Assembly (NCBI GenBank): GCA_029254745.1
Contig: JAQWWZ010000018.1
Location: 29,397-93,396 of the forward strand
DNA length: 64,000 nt
Source of the DNA: Opitutales bacterium
GTDB taxonomy: Bacteria > Verrucomicrobiota > Verrucomicrobiia > Opitutales > Seribacteraceae
Reading direction: 5' to 3'
Position 1 is the stretch's first letter; the number at the start of each line of letters is the position of its first letter. Positions 51,328 through 61,875 of this stretch are shown one piece after another. The position numbers and the translations under genes are program-made. A model generated the notes under the pieces. The model worked only from the letters and a program-made list of their open reading frames with translations, searched no databases and had not been told where the DNA came from.

Positions 51328-51329
51328 TT

Positions 51330-52334
51330 TTAAAATCCCTTTCCGTTTACAACTTCAAGGTGAACACCGACGGCATTCACCAATTTTGGATAAAAATCAT
51401 CAAATGCAGAGTCTACATTAAAGCCTGCGGCACAAGCGTGCCCGCCCCCGTTAAATTCTTTAGCCAACAAGTCGACCCTGAATTTTTTATCTTTGGCCCG
51501 AAAACTGCCTTTTAATTTACCATTTCTATTTTCCACCAACACTCCAATCTCAACTCCCTCCAAGGAACGGGCATAATCTACAAAGTCCTCTGCATCCTCC
51601 GGCTTGGTTCCGGTTTCCTGGTAGAATTCTTCATGAATACACCCGATACATACTCGGTCCTGAAACTCCATCCGGAAACTCGCAAGAAAGCGCTGCAACA
51701 ATTGGATACGACCGGGTTTTTCTCTTTCGTACAGTTCATGAGAAACTGTAGAAGGGTTGCATCCTGCCTCACATAGCAATCGGCAAACTTCAAAAACCGA
51801 TGCATTGGTACCCGCGTAACAAAACTGACCAGTATCCGTACATATTCCAAGGTATAACGCTTCGGCGGTTGTCTTATCAACTTTGTAACCACAATCAAAA
51901 AAGAATTTAGCCAATATTTCACCTGTTGCAGAGGCATCGGATAGTACAAAGTTGTGTTCCGCAAACTTGGTATTGGAAACATGATGATCTATATTCAAGA
52001 AAACTTTAGGAAAACGATCTTTTAACTGCTCTCCAACCCTGGCATGGTCAGCGCAATCAACTGTTATAATAATGGCATCAGGATCATCAATGTCCCCGGG
52101 ACAAAGCAGTTCAGTATCACCCAGGAATTTTTTTAAAGTACGAGGAGAGGGATCAGCGTTCACTGCACGAGCATTTATACCAAGGCTTTGGAGGACCCGG
52201 GTCAGTGCTACCTGAGAACCAATACAATCACCGTCTGGTCTGCGGTGACCGAGCACGAAAACAGTTTCGCCTTTTAACTGGTCAAGCGTTTGAGAAAAAG
52301 TTGCGGATTCCGAAAGAAAGGAAGTCATTACCAT
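51330..52334 (-). CDS. DHH/DHHA1 phosphoesterase (NrnA-like)
   Basis: [58 protein letters not shown]. Confidence 0.92.
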   Translation of the reverse strand: MVMTSFLSESATFSQTLDQLKGETVFVLGHRRPDGDCIGSQVALTRVLQSLGINARAVNADPSPRTLKKFLGDTELLCPGDIDDPDAIIITVDCADHARVGEQLKDRFPKVFLNIDHHVSNTKFAEHNFVLSDASATGEILAKFFFDCGYKVDKTTAEALYLGICTDTGQFCYAGTNASVFEVCRLLCEAGCNPSTVSHELYEREKPGRIQLLQRFLASFRMEFQDRVCIGCIHEEFYQETGTKPEDAEDFVDYARSLEGVEIGVLVENRNGKLKGSFRAKDKKFRVDLLAKEFNGGGHACAAGFNVDSAFDDFYPKLVNAVGVHLEVVNGKGF

Positions 52335-52395
52335 AAATTTAAAATTAACTAACCTTTATAACAGAACGAGCAGAAAGGGAAAGCATGTAAAGACC

Positions 52396-54894
52396 CTAAA
52401 CAGGCTCAAGGAAACCTTCCTTATCCACCCCTTTTACCTCCTCTAGGATTTCCTCACAAAATACACCTTTTAAAAGAAAGCCCTCTTGAGTATTCTTATA
52501 TGAGCAACCAACCAGCATACGTCCGAAAGTCTTCAATTTCGATCCAGACTGTTCAATATCAGGTGACTCCACGCCATTGATAAATGGGGCCGGTCCATTG
52601 ATTGCAATTAATCCATTACTATGGGTGGCTAAACCACACGTCGTAGTGGCGGGTGGGTGCTCGATGTGCTCCAGGTTTTTTCCCATTATAATGCCTTCAT
52701 TATCATACCGTATGATACGGTTATCCAAAAGGGGAACCCAAGGGAACCATTGCTCAACCCAAGGTCCTTTACCTTTACCAACCAACAAGCTCGGACGATC
52801 CCACAAGTTCATTTCCTTGAGCCGGCACCAATTTACATAAATTATAGACGCAAGTTCAAGATCCCCATTTAAAAGCCTGTTCACTTGATTCACCCAGTTT
52901 TGGAGATGGACCGGTACATTTCTGCTTCCATCTTCAAGAAACTTCAAAAATTTCCCTTTGGTTATATATTCCCCTGGTATCGACTCGCAAAAAAGAGAAT
53001 CTTTGGAGCCATATATTTTTTTCTTTATCAATAAAAGGGCTGCATGCCTTGACTGTATACGCTCTCGAAAAGACAGCCTGCCAAGTTCCATAACTTCCGA
53101 TCTTACCCTTTCAACAGAAACTACAGAGGAATCCAAAGGTTCCCCTACTGACACCGTTATCTTGTAGGGAAAAGATAAAGGCCTTTTAGTGAAAAATTTT
53201 CCTCGCTCGGGACTAAAAACTGAGCCCCAGACCTTATCGATATGAACCGGAATAATGGGCACCCCTGCCTGCTGGGCAAGCAACATGGATCCGCGCATAA
53301 AGGGAAGCATTACCCCAAGCCTTGAAATGCCCCCTTCCGCAAATACACAAAGTGGTTTCCCTCGTTTTAGCTGCGTAACTGATTCCCTGATACTCTTCAA
53401 TGACCTTTCGGGCGAAATAGTAAGGGTCTTGGTAAGCTTAAAAACCGCTCTCATCATTCTGGATTGAGCAAGGCCGGAGTAAGCAAGGTACCGAATTTTT
53501 CGAGGAAAAGCTGCCCCAATAAAAACGGGGTCCGCATAGGATAAATGATTACTTACCAATAAACAGCCTCCCTTATCTGGGAAGTTCATCATCCCCGAAA
53601 ACTTTATACGGTAAAAGACCCGTAAAAAAACATGAAACCAAGCACGAAAAAAGTCCTCAAGTAAATACCACAAAGTGAAGCAACCGATCAATGTAGCAGG
53701 TACCAAGATAACCAGCAGCTCCTGCTTGGAACTTACCCTTTGAGAATGAGACAAAAAGGCATGCAATAAAACCATACCAATGCTAAAGAGTTGGGTCAGC
53801 AAGTTGGACGCAGATAATACCCGGCCCCGCTCGTCCTCATTAGCCTGATCTTGAAAGTGGCCGTTTAGAGGAACAAAAAATAAAGCTCCAAAAAAACCGA
53901 GACCGAAACAACAGAAATCAAATCTCACCCCCAAAGGCTCTGCAAAATAAAGACCCATAAATATCAGGGGCATACCCATGGCTCCAATTGCACTTAGTCC
54001 AAGCTCAATCCTACCGTGGTTTAAATAAGCAACAAATAAACTCCCGGACATGATACCAATTCCTAGCAATAAAAACCAATACCCATACAATGAGCCCATC
54101 CCGGTATCTCCCATAATCACTTCACCGGAAAGCTTGACTAATACTAAGTAGAAAAATCCTCCCACTCCCCAAAACCAGGCATCACCCAATGCTGGATAGC
54201 GGAGTTTGCGGGATTTTAAAAGATAAAATAAATCATGCACGTGGCTGGCGAGTACCCGGGGGTGAAAAGGTTTGGTACAGGCTGCGGGTGTCTCGGGGAT
54301 TGGCCATGAAAGTAACCATGAGATGAGCGCCAAAAATGAAACAAAGGAGCAAACTAAAACGGCCGCATCCCACCCCCCTTCTTCTTTCACCAAAAGATCA
54401 AATATTAAAGCCCCGGCAAAGGCTCCCCCAAGAATACCCACCATCGCAAGCATCTCCATAAAGCCAACCGCTTTGCCCAAACTGTTGCTTCCAACCAGTT
54501 CTTTCAAAATTCCCTTCTTGGCAGGAGAAAAGAAAGCCGATTGTACAGAAAGCAAAAAAAATCCTGCCATAGACAGCTCCAAGCTTTTAGAAACAAAAGC
54601 GTAGCCAAGGACAGCTAACCCTAGCAATTGTCCAAGAAGTGCATACCTGATCACCTTTTTCTTGGAAAACCGGTCGGTTATCCAACCCGCAAAGGGAGCA
54701 AAGAGCACGAAGGGCAATATAAGCAGAATGGAAACCTGTTGGTTGACTGTGTCCATTGATGCTTTCCCGAACTGGACGGCTGCCAACACCGGTAGCATTG
54801 CTTTCATTGCATTGTCATTGAAAGCACCAATTGTTTGTGACACCAAAAGTGGCCAAATCACTCCAAACGACTTTTTACTTTTCTCTTGGTTCAC
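52396..54894 (-). CDS. MFS transporter (LplT-like) fused to PlsC-type acyltransferase
   Basis: N-term MFS TM pattern (PFAGWITDRFSKKKVIRY); middle acyltransferase LLVSNHLSYADPVFIGAAFPRK...CVFAEGGISRLG; C-term ~200 aa extension. Confidence 0.88.
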   Translation of the reverse strand: MNQEKSKKSFGVIWPLLVSQTIGAFNDNAMKAMLPVLAAVQFGKASMDTVNQQVSILLILPFVLFAPFAGWITDRFSKKKVIRYALLGQLLGLAVLGYAFVSKSLELSMAGFFLLSVQSAFFSPAKKGILKELVGSNSLGKAVGFMEMLAMVGILGGAFAGALIFDLLVKEEGGWDAAVLVCSFVSFLALISWLLSWPIPETPAACTKPFHPRVLASHVHDLFYLLKSRKLRYPALGDAWFWGVGGFFYLVLVKLSGEVIMGDTGMGSLYGYWFLLLGIGIMSGSLFVAYLNHGRIELGLSAIGAMGMPLIFMGLYFAEPLGVRFDFCCFGLGFFGALFFVPLNGHFQDQANEDERGRVLSASNLLTQLFSIGMVLLHAFLSHSQRVSSKQELLVILVPATLIGCFTLWYLLEDFFRAWFHVFLRVFYRIKFSGMMNFPDKGGCLLVSNHLSYADPVFIGAAFPRKIRYLAYSGLAQSRMMRAVFKLTKTLTISPERSLKSIRESVTQLKRGKPLCVFAEGGISRLGVMLPFMRGSMLLAQQAGVPIIPVHIDKVWGSVFSPERGKFFTKRPLSFPYKITVSVGEPLDSSVVSVERVRSEVMELGRLSFRERIQSRHAALLLIKKKIYGSKDSLFCESIPGEYITKGKFLKFLEDGSRNVPVHLQNWVNQVNRLLNGDLELASIIYVNWCRLKEMNLWDRPSLLVGKGKGPWVEQWFPWVPLLDNRIIRYDNEGIIMGKNLEHIEHPPATTTCGLATHSNGLIAINGPAPFINGVESPDIEQSGSKLKTFGRMLVGCSYKNTQEGFLLKGVFCEEILEEVKGVDKEGFLEPV

Positions 54895-55253
54895 CTGCAG
54901 GATATAATCTCTTCACACATAACATTTCACACCCACTTTTATAATTGCCAAGGGAAATCGACAGGGGTTACTCGAACCCGCGTTCATGGTTTTGCATCCT
55001 CTTGAGATTCCTATCGGTACCAAACGCAACAAGCTCCACCGCCTTTAGATATGTTATGGATAGGGGTAAATAACTGCGAACAAGAAGCACAGTCATTACA
55101 CTCACATTACAGTGACATCACTGGTAGTAACCTACGACTCAACTGCAAAAAAGTCGCACAAGTAATGTAAAAAAGTGTCAGTGAGCTCAAGACATAAGTC
55201 TTATCCCCGAAATTTAGAATGCTCCCAGAAAGAGAGGAATGGCTGGTCTTTTT

Positions 55254-55538
55254 TCAGCTTAGCTTATCAATAGCACGGGCGAGTTCGAAGTCCCGAGCGG
55301 TAACTTTCCCACCAGCATCATGGGTTGCCGTGGAAATCTTCACCTGGTTGTAAGAATTATAAATCTCGGGGTGATGATCTCTCTGCTCGATCTCAAAAGA
55401 TAGTTTTATAAGAAATGACATGGCTTCACGGAAATCAGTAAAGGCTATGCTTTTATGAAGTTTATCATCTGCCCAACTCCAAGTGGGTAAATCCTTAATT
55501 TGAGATTGAATTTCGTTTTCTTCCATGGGTTTAATCAT
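55254..55538 (-). CDS. 4a-hydroxytetrahydrobiopterin dehydratase (pterin-4a-carbinolamine dehydratase)
   Basis: HKSIAFTDFREAMSFLIKLSFEIEQRDHHPEIYNSYNQVKISTATHDAGGKVTARDFELA. Confidence 0.92.
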   Translation of the reverse strand: MIKPMEENEIQSQIKDLPTWSWADDKLHKSIAFTDFREAMSFLIKLSFEIEQRDHHPEIYNSYNQVKISTATHDAGGKVTARDFELARAIDKLS

Positions 55539-55606
55539 GATTGGTTTCCTATTCTATGCTTTCCTCGTTGTCAATTTAGCCAGAAATGGTTGGTATGTGA
55601 TTTTCA

Positions 55607-56347
55607 ATGAACCCATTCACATCGGAAGAAAGTCAAAAGCTCCCTCATCATGTTGCCATCATCATGGATGGCAACGGTCGCTGGGCACAGTCACGGGGGA
55701 AACCCAGACTTTTTGGTCACCGTAATGGGGTAGAAAATGTCCGAAGTGTTGTAAATACTGCCCGTGAGCTCGGCATTCCTTACATTACTCTTTATGCCTT
55801 CAGTCAAGAAAACCAAAGTCGTCCTGTAGCTGAAAAATCAGGTTTAATGAAATTACTTGAAGAATTTCTTAAACTCGAACTTAGGTCTATGATGAAAGAT
55901 GGAATTCGATTACGAGCGATTGGTGACTTGGCAGGCCTACCTCCTTTTGCGCGAAAAGCAGTCGAAGAAACGATTGAACAGACCAAAGAAAATAAAGACT
56001 GGAATCTTACCCTGGCCCTTAATTACGGAAGCCGTCAGGAAGTAGTTGCTGCGGTAAAATCAATCCTCGAAAGCAATGATATTGATCCTAAATCAATGGA
56101 TTGGCAGAACTTCTCTGAACACCTCCAGACCAAGGATCTGCCAGACCCTGACTTGGTGATTCGAACATCTGGAGAATTTCGTTTAAGCAATTTCTTACTT
56201 TTACAGGCTGCCTATGCAGAAATTTTTGTCTCTCCTTTACACTGGCCAGAATTTGATCGTGGTGCGTTCATTGGATCATTAAAGGATTATATTCATCGGG
56301 AACGAAGATTTGGCAAGACTCGTGAACAAATCGTCTCCCTCACCTAA
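55607..56347 (+). CDS. uppS: Isoprenyl transferase / undecaprenyl diphosphate synthase
   Basis: HHVAIIMDGNGRWAQSRGKPRLFGHRNG, TLYAFSQENQSRP, PDPDLVIRTSGEFRLSNFLLLQAAYAE. Confidence 0.96.
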   Translation: MNPFTSEESQKLPHHVAIIMDGNGRWAQSRGKPRLFGHRNGVENVRSVVNTARELGIPYITLYAFSQENQSRPVAEKSGLMKLLEEFLKLELRSMMKDGIRLRAIGDLAGLPPFARKAVEETIEQTKENKDWNLTLALNYGSRQEVVAAVKSILESNDIDPKSMDWQNFSEHLQTKDLPDPDLVIRTSGEFRLSNFLLLQAAYAEIFVSPLHWPEFDRGAFIGSLKDYIHRERRFGKTREQIVSLT

Positions 56348-56358
56348 TCATTCACATT

Positions 56359-57219
56359 ATGATCATTCGTACCATTTCCACTATTTTCCTCTGGGCATTG
56401 ATGGGAGGCATAGTTTACACAAGCAAAGAAGCCGGGGCTATGTGGATTCTAAATCTCTGTGCCACCCTCACCCTTTTTGAAATCTACACAATTCTTGGCA
56501 GGTTGGGTTTTGCTGCTAATCGGATGTCTGGCATGATCACTGGAGGGTGTATGATACCCGTTGCCTTTTATTTTCCCAGTGCCGGAGTGGATGTGCTTGC
56601 GGTGGGTGCCCTGTTATCCTCTGCTGCCTGTGTCCTTTTCCCACAAGCCCAGCGAGGTATGTATGTGAAGCGTCTCCTTCCTACCTTCTTCGGTCTGCTC
56701 TTCGTAAGTTTTTTGCTCCATTATTTTGTTCGTATAATTCAAGTTTCCGGGGTTGAAAGTACGGATTCAAGCCTAGGCTTTGGGTTATTCTTTGCTCTCT
56801 GGGTGGTGGTGGTGGCCAAGTTTAGTGATATTGGGGCTTTGCTTGTGGGTAAAACCATTGGGCGGCATAAAATGGCTCCCTCTATTTCTCCTGGAAAAAC
56901 AATTGAGGGCCTCATTGGTGGATTGGGTGCCTCAGCTGGGATTGGGGCTCTTATTCCCTGGTTGATTTTAAACTATTCCCCCACTCTTGTTGAATTTGGA
57001 AACTTTGACTTCTCACCAGCTCAAGGGGCAATATGGGGACTTCTTATTGCCATTACATCGGTGATTGGGGACCTGATTGCTTCGGTCCTTAAAAGGCTGG
57101 CTGGCATGAAGGATTCCGGTGGATCAATCCCTGGAATTGGTGGACTCCTTGACTTAACTGACAGCTTGATTCTTGCCGCCCCAACAGGTTACTTCATTTT
57201 GCTTATCCTGCAATCGTGA
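56359..57219 (+). CDS. cdsA: Phosphatidate cytidylyltransferase
   Basis: Multi-TM; SDIGALLVGKTIGRHKMAPSISPGKTIEGLIGG, SVIGDLIASVLKRLAGMKDSGGSIPGIGGLLDLTDSL. Confidence 0.96.
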   Translation: MIIRTISTIFLWALMGGIVYTSKEAGAMWILNLCATLTLFEIYTILGRLGFAANRMSGMITGGCMIPVAFYFPSAGVDVLAVGALLSSAACVLFPQAQRGMYVKRLLPTFFGLLFVSFLLHYFVRIIQVSGVESTDSSLGFGLFFALWVVVVAKFSDIGALLVGKTIGRHKMAPSISPGKTIEGLIGGLGASAGIGALIPWLILNYSPTLVEFGNFDFSPAQGAIWGLLIAITSVIGDLIASVLKRLAGMKDSGGSIPGIGGLLDLTDSLILAAPTGYFILLILQS

Positions 57220-58370
57220 GCCGTCGGAAGAAGTTTGTCCTCCTTGGGGCTACCGGCTCCATTGGTGAAAGCACACTCAGAGTATTACGCAAGCATCCCG
57301 ATAAGCTTGAACTCCTGGGGGTCTCTGCAAATCAACAAGAAGAAAAGCTTTGTTCCATCGTTCATGAATTTCAGGTTCCCCATGCCCATCTTGGAACCTC
57401 ACCCAAAATGCCTGAAGCTTTTTCATCTGCCACCACCCTTAGTACGGGCAGTGCAGACTTACAAGCCCTGGCCTCCCACGATGATGCTGATGTAGTTGTG
57501 GTTGCCATTGTTGGCTCCGCTGGCCTACGGCCTACCCTTGCGGCGTTGGAGGCTGGGAAAGATGTGGTATTGGCAAATAAAGAAAGCTTGGTGGTTGGCG
57601 GGAAATTAGTCACAGAAGCAGCTCGTAAATCAGGTGCCCGGATTATCCCGGCTGATAGTGAGCATAATGCCATTCATCAATGCCTGTTGGGACAGGAAGA
57701 CCGGGCCTTAGATTCAATCATATTGACCGCATCTGGGGGTGCTTTCCGGGATCTGCCCATCCACAAACTTAAAGATGTAAGCCTTGAGCAAGCTCTGCAG
57801 CATCCCAATTGGTCGATGGGCCCAAAAGTAACCATCGACTCCGCCACCATGGCCAACAAGGGGCTGGAGTTAATTGAAGCTCATTGGTTATTTGGTTTAC
57901 CACCCGGGAAAATGGAAGTGGTCATTCATCCGTCCAGTATTGTACATGCCATGGTTCGCTTTATCGATGGTTGCTGCCTCGCCCAGCTTAGCCCTCCATC
58001 CATGACCTTTGCCTTACAAAATGCCTTACTCTTTCCGGAAAGACACCACGGAGTGGAAAAATCTCTCGATTTCTCCGCAAATTTAAACCTCTCTTTTACT
58101 CCCCCCTGTGAGCAAAGATACCCCTGTCTGCGCTTAGCCCAAGAATCGCTCGCTCAAGGAGGTTGCTTTCCCCTTGGTTTTAATGCCGCTAATGAAGTAG
58201 CCGTAGACGCTTTTCGAATGAATCGAATTGGCTTTGTCCAGATTTCGAACATAATAGACGCTACCTTGAATAAATTAAATGCCACCGAACCTTTAACCAT
58301 TGATGAATTACACCTACTCGACTCTCAAATTCGAGAAACTGCAGAAACTGTTGTTAACAGTTTAAACTAA
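57216..58370 (+). CDS. dxr: 1-deoxy-D-xylulose-5-phosphate reductoisomerase
   Basis: VLLGATGSIGESTLRVLRKHPD, LANKESLVVGGKLV, IIPADSEHNAIHQCL, TIDSATMANKGLELIEAHWLF. Confidence 0.97.
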   Translation: MSRRKKFVLLGATGSIGESTLRVLRKHPDKLELLGVSANQQEEKLCSIVHEFQVPHAHLGTSPKMPEAFSSATTLSTGSADLQALASHDDADVVVVAIVGSAGLRPTLAALEAGKDVVLANKESLVVGGKLVTEAARKSGARIIPADSEHNAIHQCLLGQEDRALDSIILTASGGAFRDLPIHKLKDVSLEQALQHPNWSMGPKVTIDSATMANKGLELIEAHWLFGLPPGKMEVVIHPSSIVHAMVRFIDGCCLAQLSPPSMTFALQNALLFPERHHGVEKSLDFSANLNLSFTPPCEQRYPCLRLAQESLAQGGCFPLGFNAANEVAVDAFRMNRIGFVQISNIIDATLNKLNATEPLTIDELHLLDSQIRETAETVVNSLN

Positions 58371-58371
58371 G

Positions 58372-59838
58372 ATGTCCACCGTCCTCGACCTAGCCTTTAT
58401 CTTTGTCGCCTTGTTTGCTCTTGGCTTCACCATATTCATTCATGAACTCGGCCATTTTCTAGCGGCTCGCCGCCGAGGTCTGGTAATCACCCGTTTTTCA
58501 ATAGGTTTTGGACCCAAAATATTTGGCTGGACCCGCAATGGGGTTGAGTACCGCTTATCGGCTATTCCATTCGGTGGATATGTGGCCCTTCCTCAACTTG
58601 TGGATATGGGCCGGCTGGAAGGAAAAGAGGAACAGCAGGGTGCAGAAGAAAAGAAACCATTCACATCCTGGGATGAAGAGGATGAAGAGGAAGAAAAAGC
58701 TAAACCGCTCCCCAAAATAACCTATGCGGACAAAATGATTGTTTCGGTAATGGGTGCCGTCTTCAATGTACTGCTTGCCTTTTCCCTCGCCTGTATACTT
58801 TCTGTCTTTGGCTATGATGTAGCGGACTCACAACTTACGACTAAAGTCGGTTATGTTGCGGACACAGTGGAACGATGGAACCCACTTGTTGAAGAGGGCG
58901 AGGAAGTCACTGGCCCGGCTCACAAAGCAGGGTTATTAGTTGGGGATGAAATTTTGCAAGTCGATGGAGCTTCTGTGGAAAACTTCATGGATATCCAAAA
59001 CCGAATCGTCACCGGTAAGCAACAAACTGCTCAGGGAAGAAGGCTTGTCCACCTGACCATTCTTCGTAGCGGTGCTGAGAAGAAGATTGAGGTTTACCCA
59101 GAAGTTGTGGGGAATGAGGAGATCCGCATCATCGGAATTGGGCCCGAGGAATCTTTTTTCATTGAATCCTTGCAGCCTGACATGCCCGCGATTCAGGCAG
59201 GCTTGGAAGTGGGCGACCAACCTGTTCAGATTGACGGGCAAAAGATTCATTCTTTTTCCCAACTCGTTACTTACCTTTCCAATATCGACGCAAACAAAAG
59301 CGTGGCCTTTACAGTGCTTAAAGGTGGAGAAAAAGGAAGGGAGCAAACCTACGATCTATCTCCGGTAGAGAAAGAAATGGTTATGGGTACTACCACGGTT
59401 ACTCGCAAGCTCATCGGCTTTCGCCCCAAGGCTAAAATTACTACCACCTACCCCAATCCATTCGTCTTAATCATACGGAGAGTTAAAGACATGTATCTCA
59501 CCCTAAGCGGATTAGTCAGCCCTCAATCCGATGTAAAACTTCGCAACATGAGTGGCCCAGTGGGGATCGTTAACCACCTCAGCTTATTTGCCAAAATTGG
59601 TTTCAAGAAACTCCTCTGGTTTGTTGTTTTTATCAATGTAAACCTCGCCATTCTTAATTTACTACCCATTCCTGTCCTGGACGGGGGCCACATGTTATTT
59701 GCCACTATTGAAAAGGTGCGAGGCCGCCCCCTGCCCCTTGCTTTTCTTGAGAGAGCTCAAAGTCTTTTTGTATTACTGCTTTTCTCCTTCATGTTGTATG
59801 TCACCTTTTTTGATGTGCAGAGAATCGTGCCCTTCTGA
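58372..59838 (+). CDS. rseP: RIP site-2 metalloprotease RseP-like
   Basis: IFIHELGHFLAARRRG, two PDZ-like regions, NLLPIPVLDGGHMLF. Confidence 0.93.
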   Translation: MSTVLDLAFIFVALFALGFTIFIHELGHFLAARRRGLVITRFSIGFGPKIFGWTRNGVEYRLSAIPFGGYVALPQLVDMGRLEGKEEQQGAEEKKPFTSWDEEDEEEEKAKPLPKITYADKMIVSVMGAVFNVLLAFSLACILSVFGYDVADSQLTTKVGYVADTVERWNPLVEEGEEVTGPAHKAGLLVGDEILQVDGASVENFMDIQNRIVTGKQQTAQGRRLVHLTILRSGAEKKIEVYPEVVGNEEIRIIGIGPEESFFIESLQPDMPAIQAGLEVGDQPVQIDGQKIHSFSQLVTYLSNIDANKSVAFTVLKGGEKGREQTYDLSPVEKEMVMGTTTVTRKLIGFRPKAKITTTYPNPFVLIIRRVKDMYLTLSGLVSPQSDVKLRNMSGPVGIVNHLSLFAKIGFKKLLWFVVFINVNLAILNLLPIPVLDGGHMLFATIEKVRGRPLPLAFLERAQSLFVLLLFSFMLYVTFFDVQRIVPF

Positions 59839-59850
59839 TAACTGATCAAA

Positions 59851-61875
59851 ATGGGAAAACTTCTCCCTTACTGCGATTCTCGATTTGGATCCGTTCGCCG
59901 AAAATCCCAAGTTGTTCAAGTTGGAGATTTATCGATTGGTGGGACCCATCCAGTACGGGTCCAATCGATGACCACAACCAATACCCTCGACATCGAGGCG
60001 ACGGTCAAGCAGACCATCGAATTGGCAGAAGCTGGCTGTGAAGTGGTTCGCATAACCGCTCCGAATGTAAGAGCTGCTGAAGCCCTCGGTGAGATTTCAA
60101 AACATGTAAGAGCCGCGAAAATATCCACCCCTTTGGTTGCAGACATTCACTTCCTCCCCAATGCGGCCATGGAAGCCGCCAAACATGTAGAAAAGGTAAG
60201 GATTAATCCTGGAAACTATGCGGATCGCAAAAAATTTCAGATTCGTGAATACACCGACTCTCAATACCAGGAAGAATTGGAACGACTTCATCAGGAGTTC
60301 TCCCCTCTAGTCTCAAGGTGTAAAGAATTGGGCCGATCGATGAGGATTGGCACAAACCATGGCTCTCTTTCCGACCGTATCATGAACCGTTTCGGGGATA
60401 GCCCCCGGGGGATGGCGGAGTCTGCCCTTGAATTCCTTCGGGTTGCCCGATCTCATGACTATCATCAGATCATTCTTTCCATGAAAGCTAGCAACCCCAA
60501 GGTTATGATCCAGGCCTACCGCCTGGTCGTCTCCTTGATGAAAGCGGAAGGTATGAACTACCCTCTCCACCTTGGAGTAACCGAAGCGGGTGATGGAGAA
60601 GATGCCCGGATTAAAAGTGCCATCGGAATTGGCTCCCTTTTATCGGATGGTCTGGGAGATACGATTCGGGTTTCCCTCACGGAGGACCCAGTCGCCGAAA
60701 TTCCTGTGGCCCAAGATTTGGTAAAACGGGCTCATACTTGGTGGACACAAGAACCATCGCCCATGCCAGATGGGACCGGCCAAGAAAACCTCGATCCTTA
60801 CACTTTTGAAAGAAGGAGTACTCCGAATATCAAAATAGGTCAGCCCACTTGCTCCCTGGGCGGGAAAAACCCGCCCCTGGTTATCTCTGCAAGCACTCAT
60901 TCCCTTAATGATCCGGGTGCCATAATCCAGGAGGTGGCCAAGACCCAAGTGCAAGCCAAAGATGCCCCTGTGGAAGCTCTTTTAGTCGAGCTTTGCAACA
61001 CTTCAGAAATTGAGGGTCTTCAAACTTTGGCCCGTTCATTGATCAAGGCGGTACCCTTTATTATTGTGGAAGATAAACGCCCGGATGATGAAATCCCTCC
61101 GGCATCTCCCGGTGTCACTCCTTTGGTGTGGTTACCGACAAGAGCATTTACTGAAGAAGCCGAACTTGCACGTTTCCTTGCTCTTTGCGAGCAGGCAGGT
61201 CACCACCCAGCACTCTCTCTTCACCCCACCGAAATCACAGAAGGCATGCACTCCCTTCTCTCCTTTTCCCCCAAGGCACCCATTATTACACTTGCTCCAG
61301 ATGCAAAGAGCCACCCCATTGGGGATTATCGCCGCCTTACCTCCAATCTTGACATTGCCGGGCTCGCACTTCCGCTTTGGATTCGTAACCAAGAAACCGT
61401 ACGACTTTCCAGCGAAAATCTTTTCTCCGGCCGGCTGTTAGATTCCTCTATTTTATCAGGCTCTTTACTTTGTGATGGCTTGGGCGATTTGATCTCGGTA
61501 GAAAACCTCGATTCCCTGGACCGCAACCGGGCCATGGCCTATAATATTTTACAAGGTGCACGGGCTCGGATTTCGAAAACAGAATTTGTGGCATGTCCTA
61601 GTTGCGGCCGGACATTATTTGACCTTCAAAGCACCACCCAAAAAGTAAAAACTGCTACTGGTCACCTTAAAGGTGTAACCATAGCAGTCATGGGATGTAT
61701 CGTAAATGGTCCCGGAGAAATGGCAGATGCTGACTTTGGCTATGTGGGTTCGGGCCCGGGGAAAATCGATCTCTATGTTGGGAAAAATAGAGTAAAATCT
61801 GCGATTCCCGAAACTGATGCGGTTGACCGATTGGTAAATCTCATACAAGAAGAAGGTAAATGGATCGATCCGTAA
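59851..61875 (+). CDS. ispG: (E)-4-hydroxy-3-methylbut-2-enyl-diphosphate synthase, long three-domain type
   Basis: VRVQSMTTTNTLDIEATVKQTIELAEAGCEVVRITAP, ISLSMKASNP-like, C-term FVACPSCGRTLFDLQ...MGCIVNGPGEMADADFGYVG; 674 aa. Confidence 0.96.
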   Translation: MGKLLPYCDSRFGSVRRKSQVVQVGDLSIGGTHPVRVQSMTTTNTLDIEATVKQTIELAEAGCEVVRITAPNVRAAEALGEISKHVRAAKISTPLVADIHFLPNAAMEAAKHVEKVRINPGNYADRKKFQIREYTDSQYQEELERLHQEFSPLVSRCKELGRSMRIGTNHGSLSDRIMNRFGDSPRGMAESALEFLRVARSHDYHQIILSMKASNPKVMIQAYRLVVSLMKAEGMNYPLHLGVTEAGDGEDARIKSAIGIGSLLSDGLGDTIRVSLTEDPVAEIPVAQDLVKRAHTWWTQEPSPMPDGTGQENLDPYTFERRSTPNIKIGQPTCSLGGKNPPLVISASTHSLNDPGAIIQEVAKTQVQAKDAPVEALLVELCNTSEIEGLQTLARSLIKAVPFIIVEDKRPDDEIPPASPGVTPLVWLPTRAFTEEAELARFLALCEQAGHHPALSLHPTEITEGMHSLLSFSPKAPIITLAPDAKSHPIGDYRRLTSNLDIAGLALPLWIRNQETVRLSSENLFSGRLLDSSILSGSLLCDGLGDLISVENLDSLDRNRAMAYNILQGARARISKTEFVACPSCGRTLFDLQSTTQKVKTATGHLKGVTIAVMGCIVNGPGEMADADFGYVGSGPGKIDLYVGKNRVKSAIPETDAVDRLVNLIQEEGKWIDP

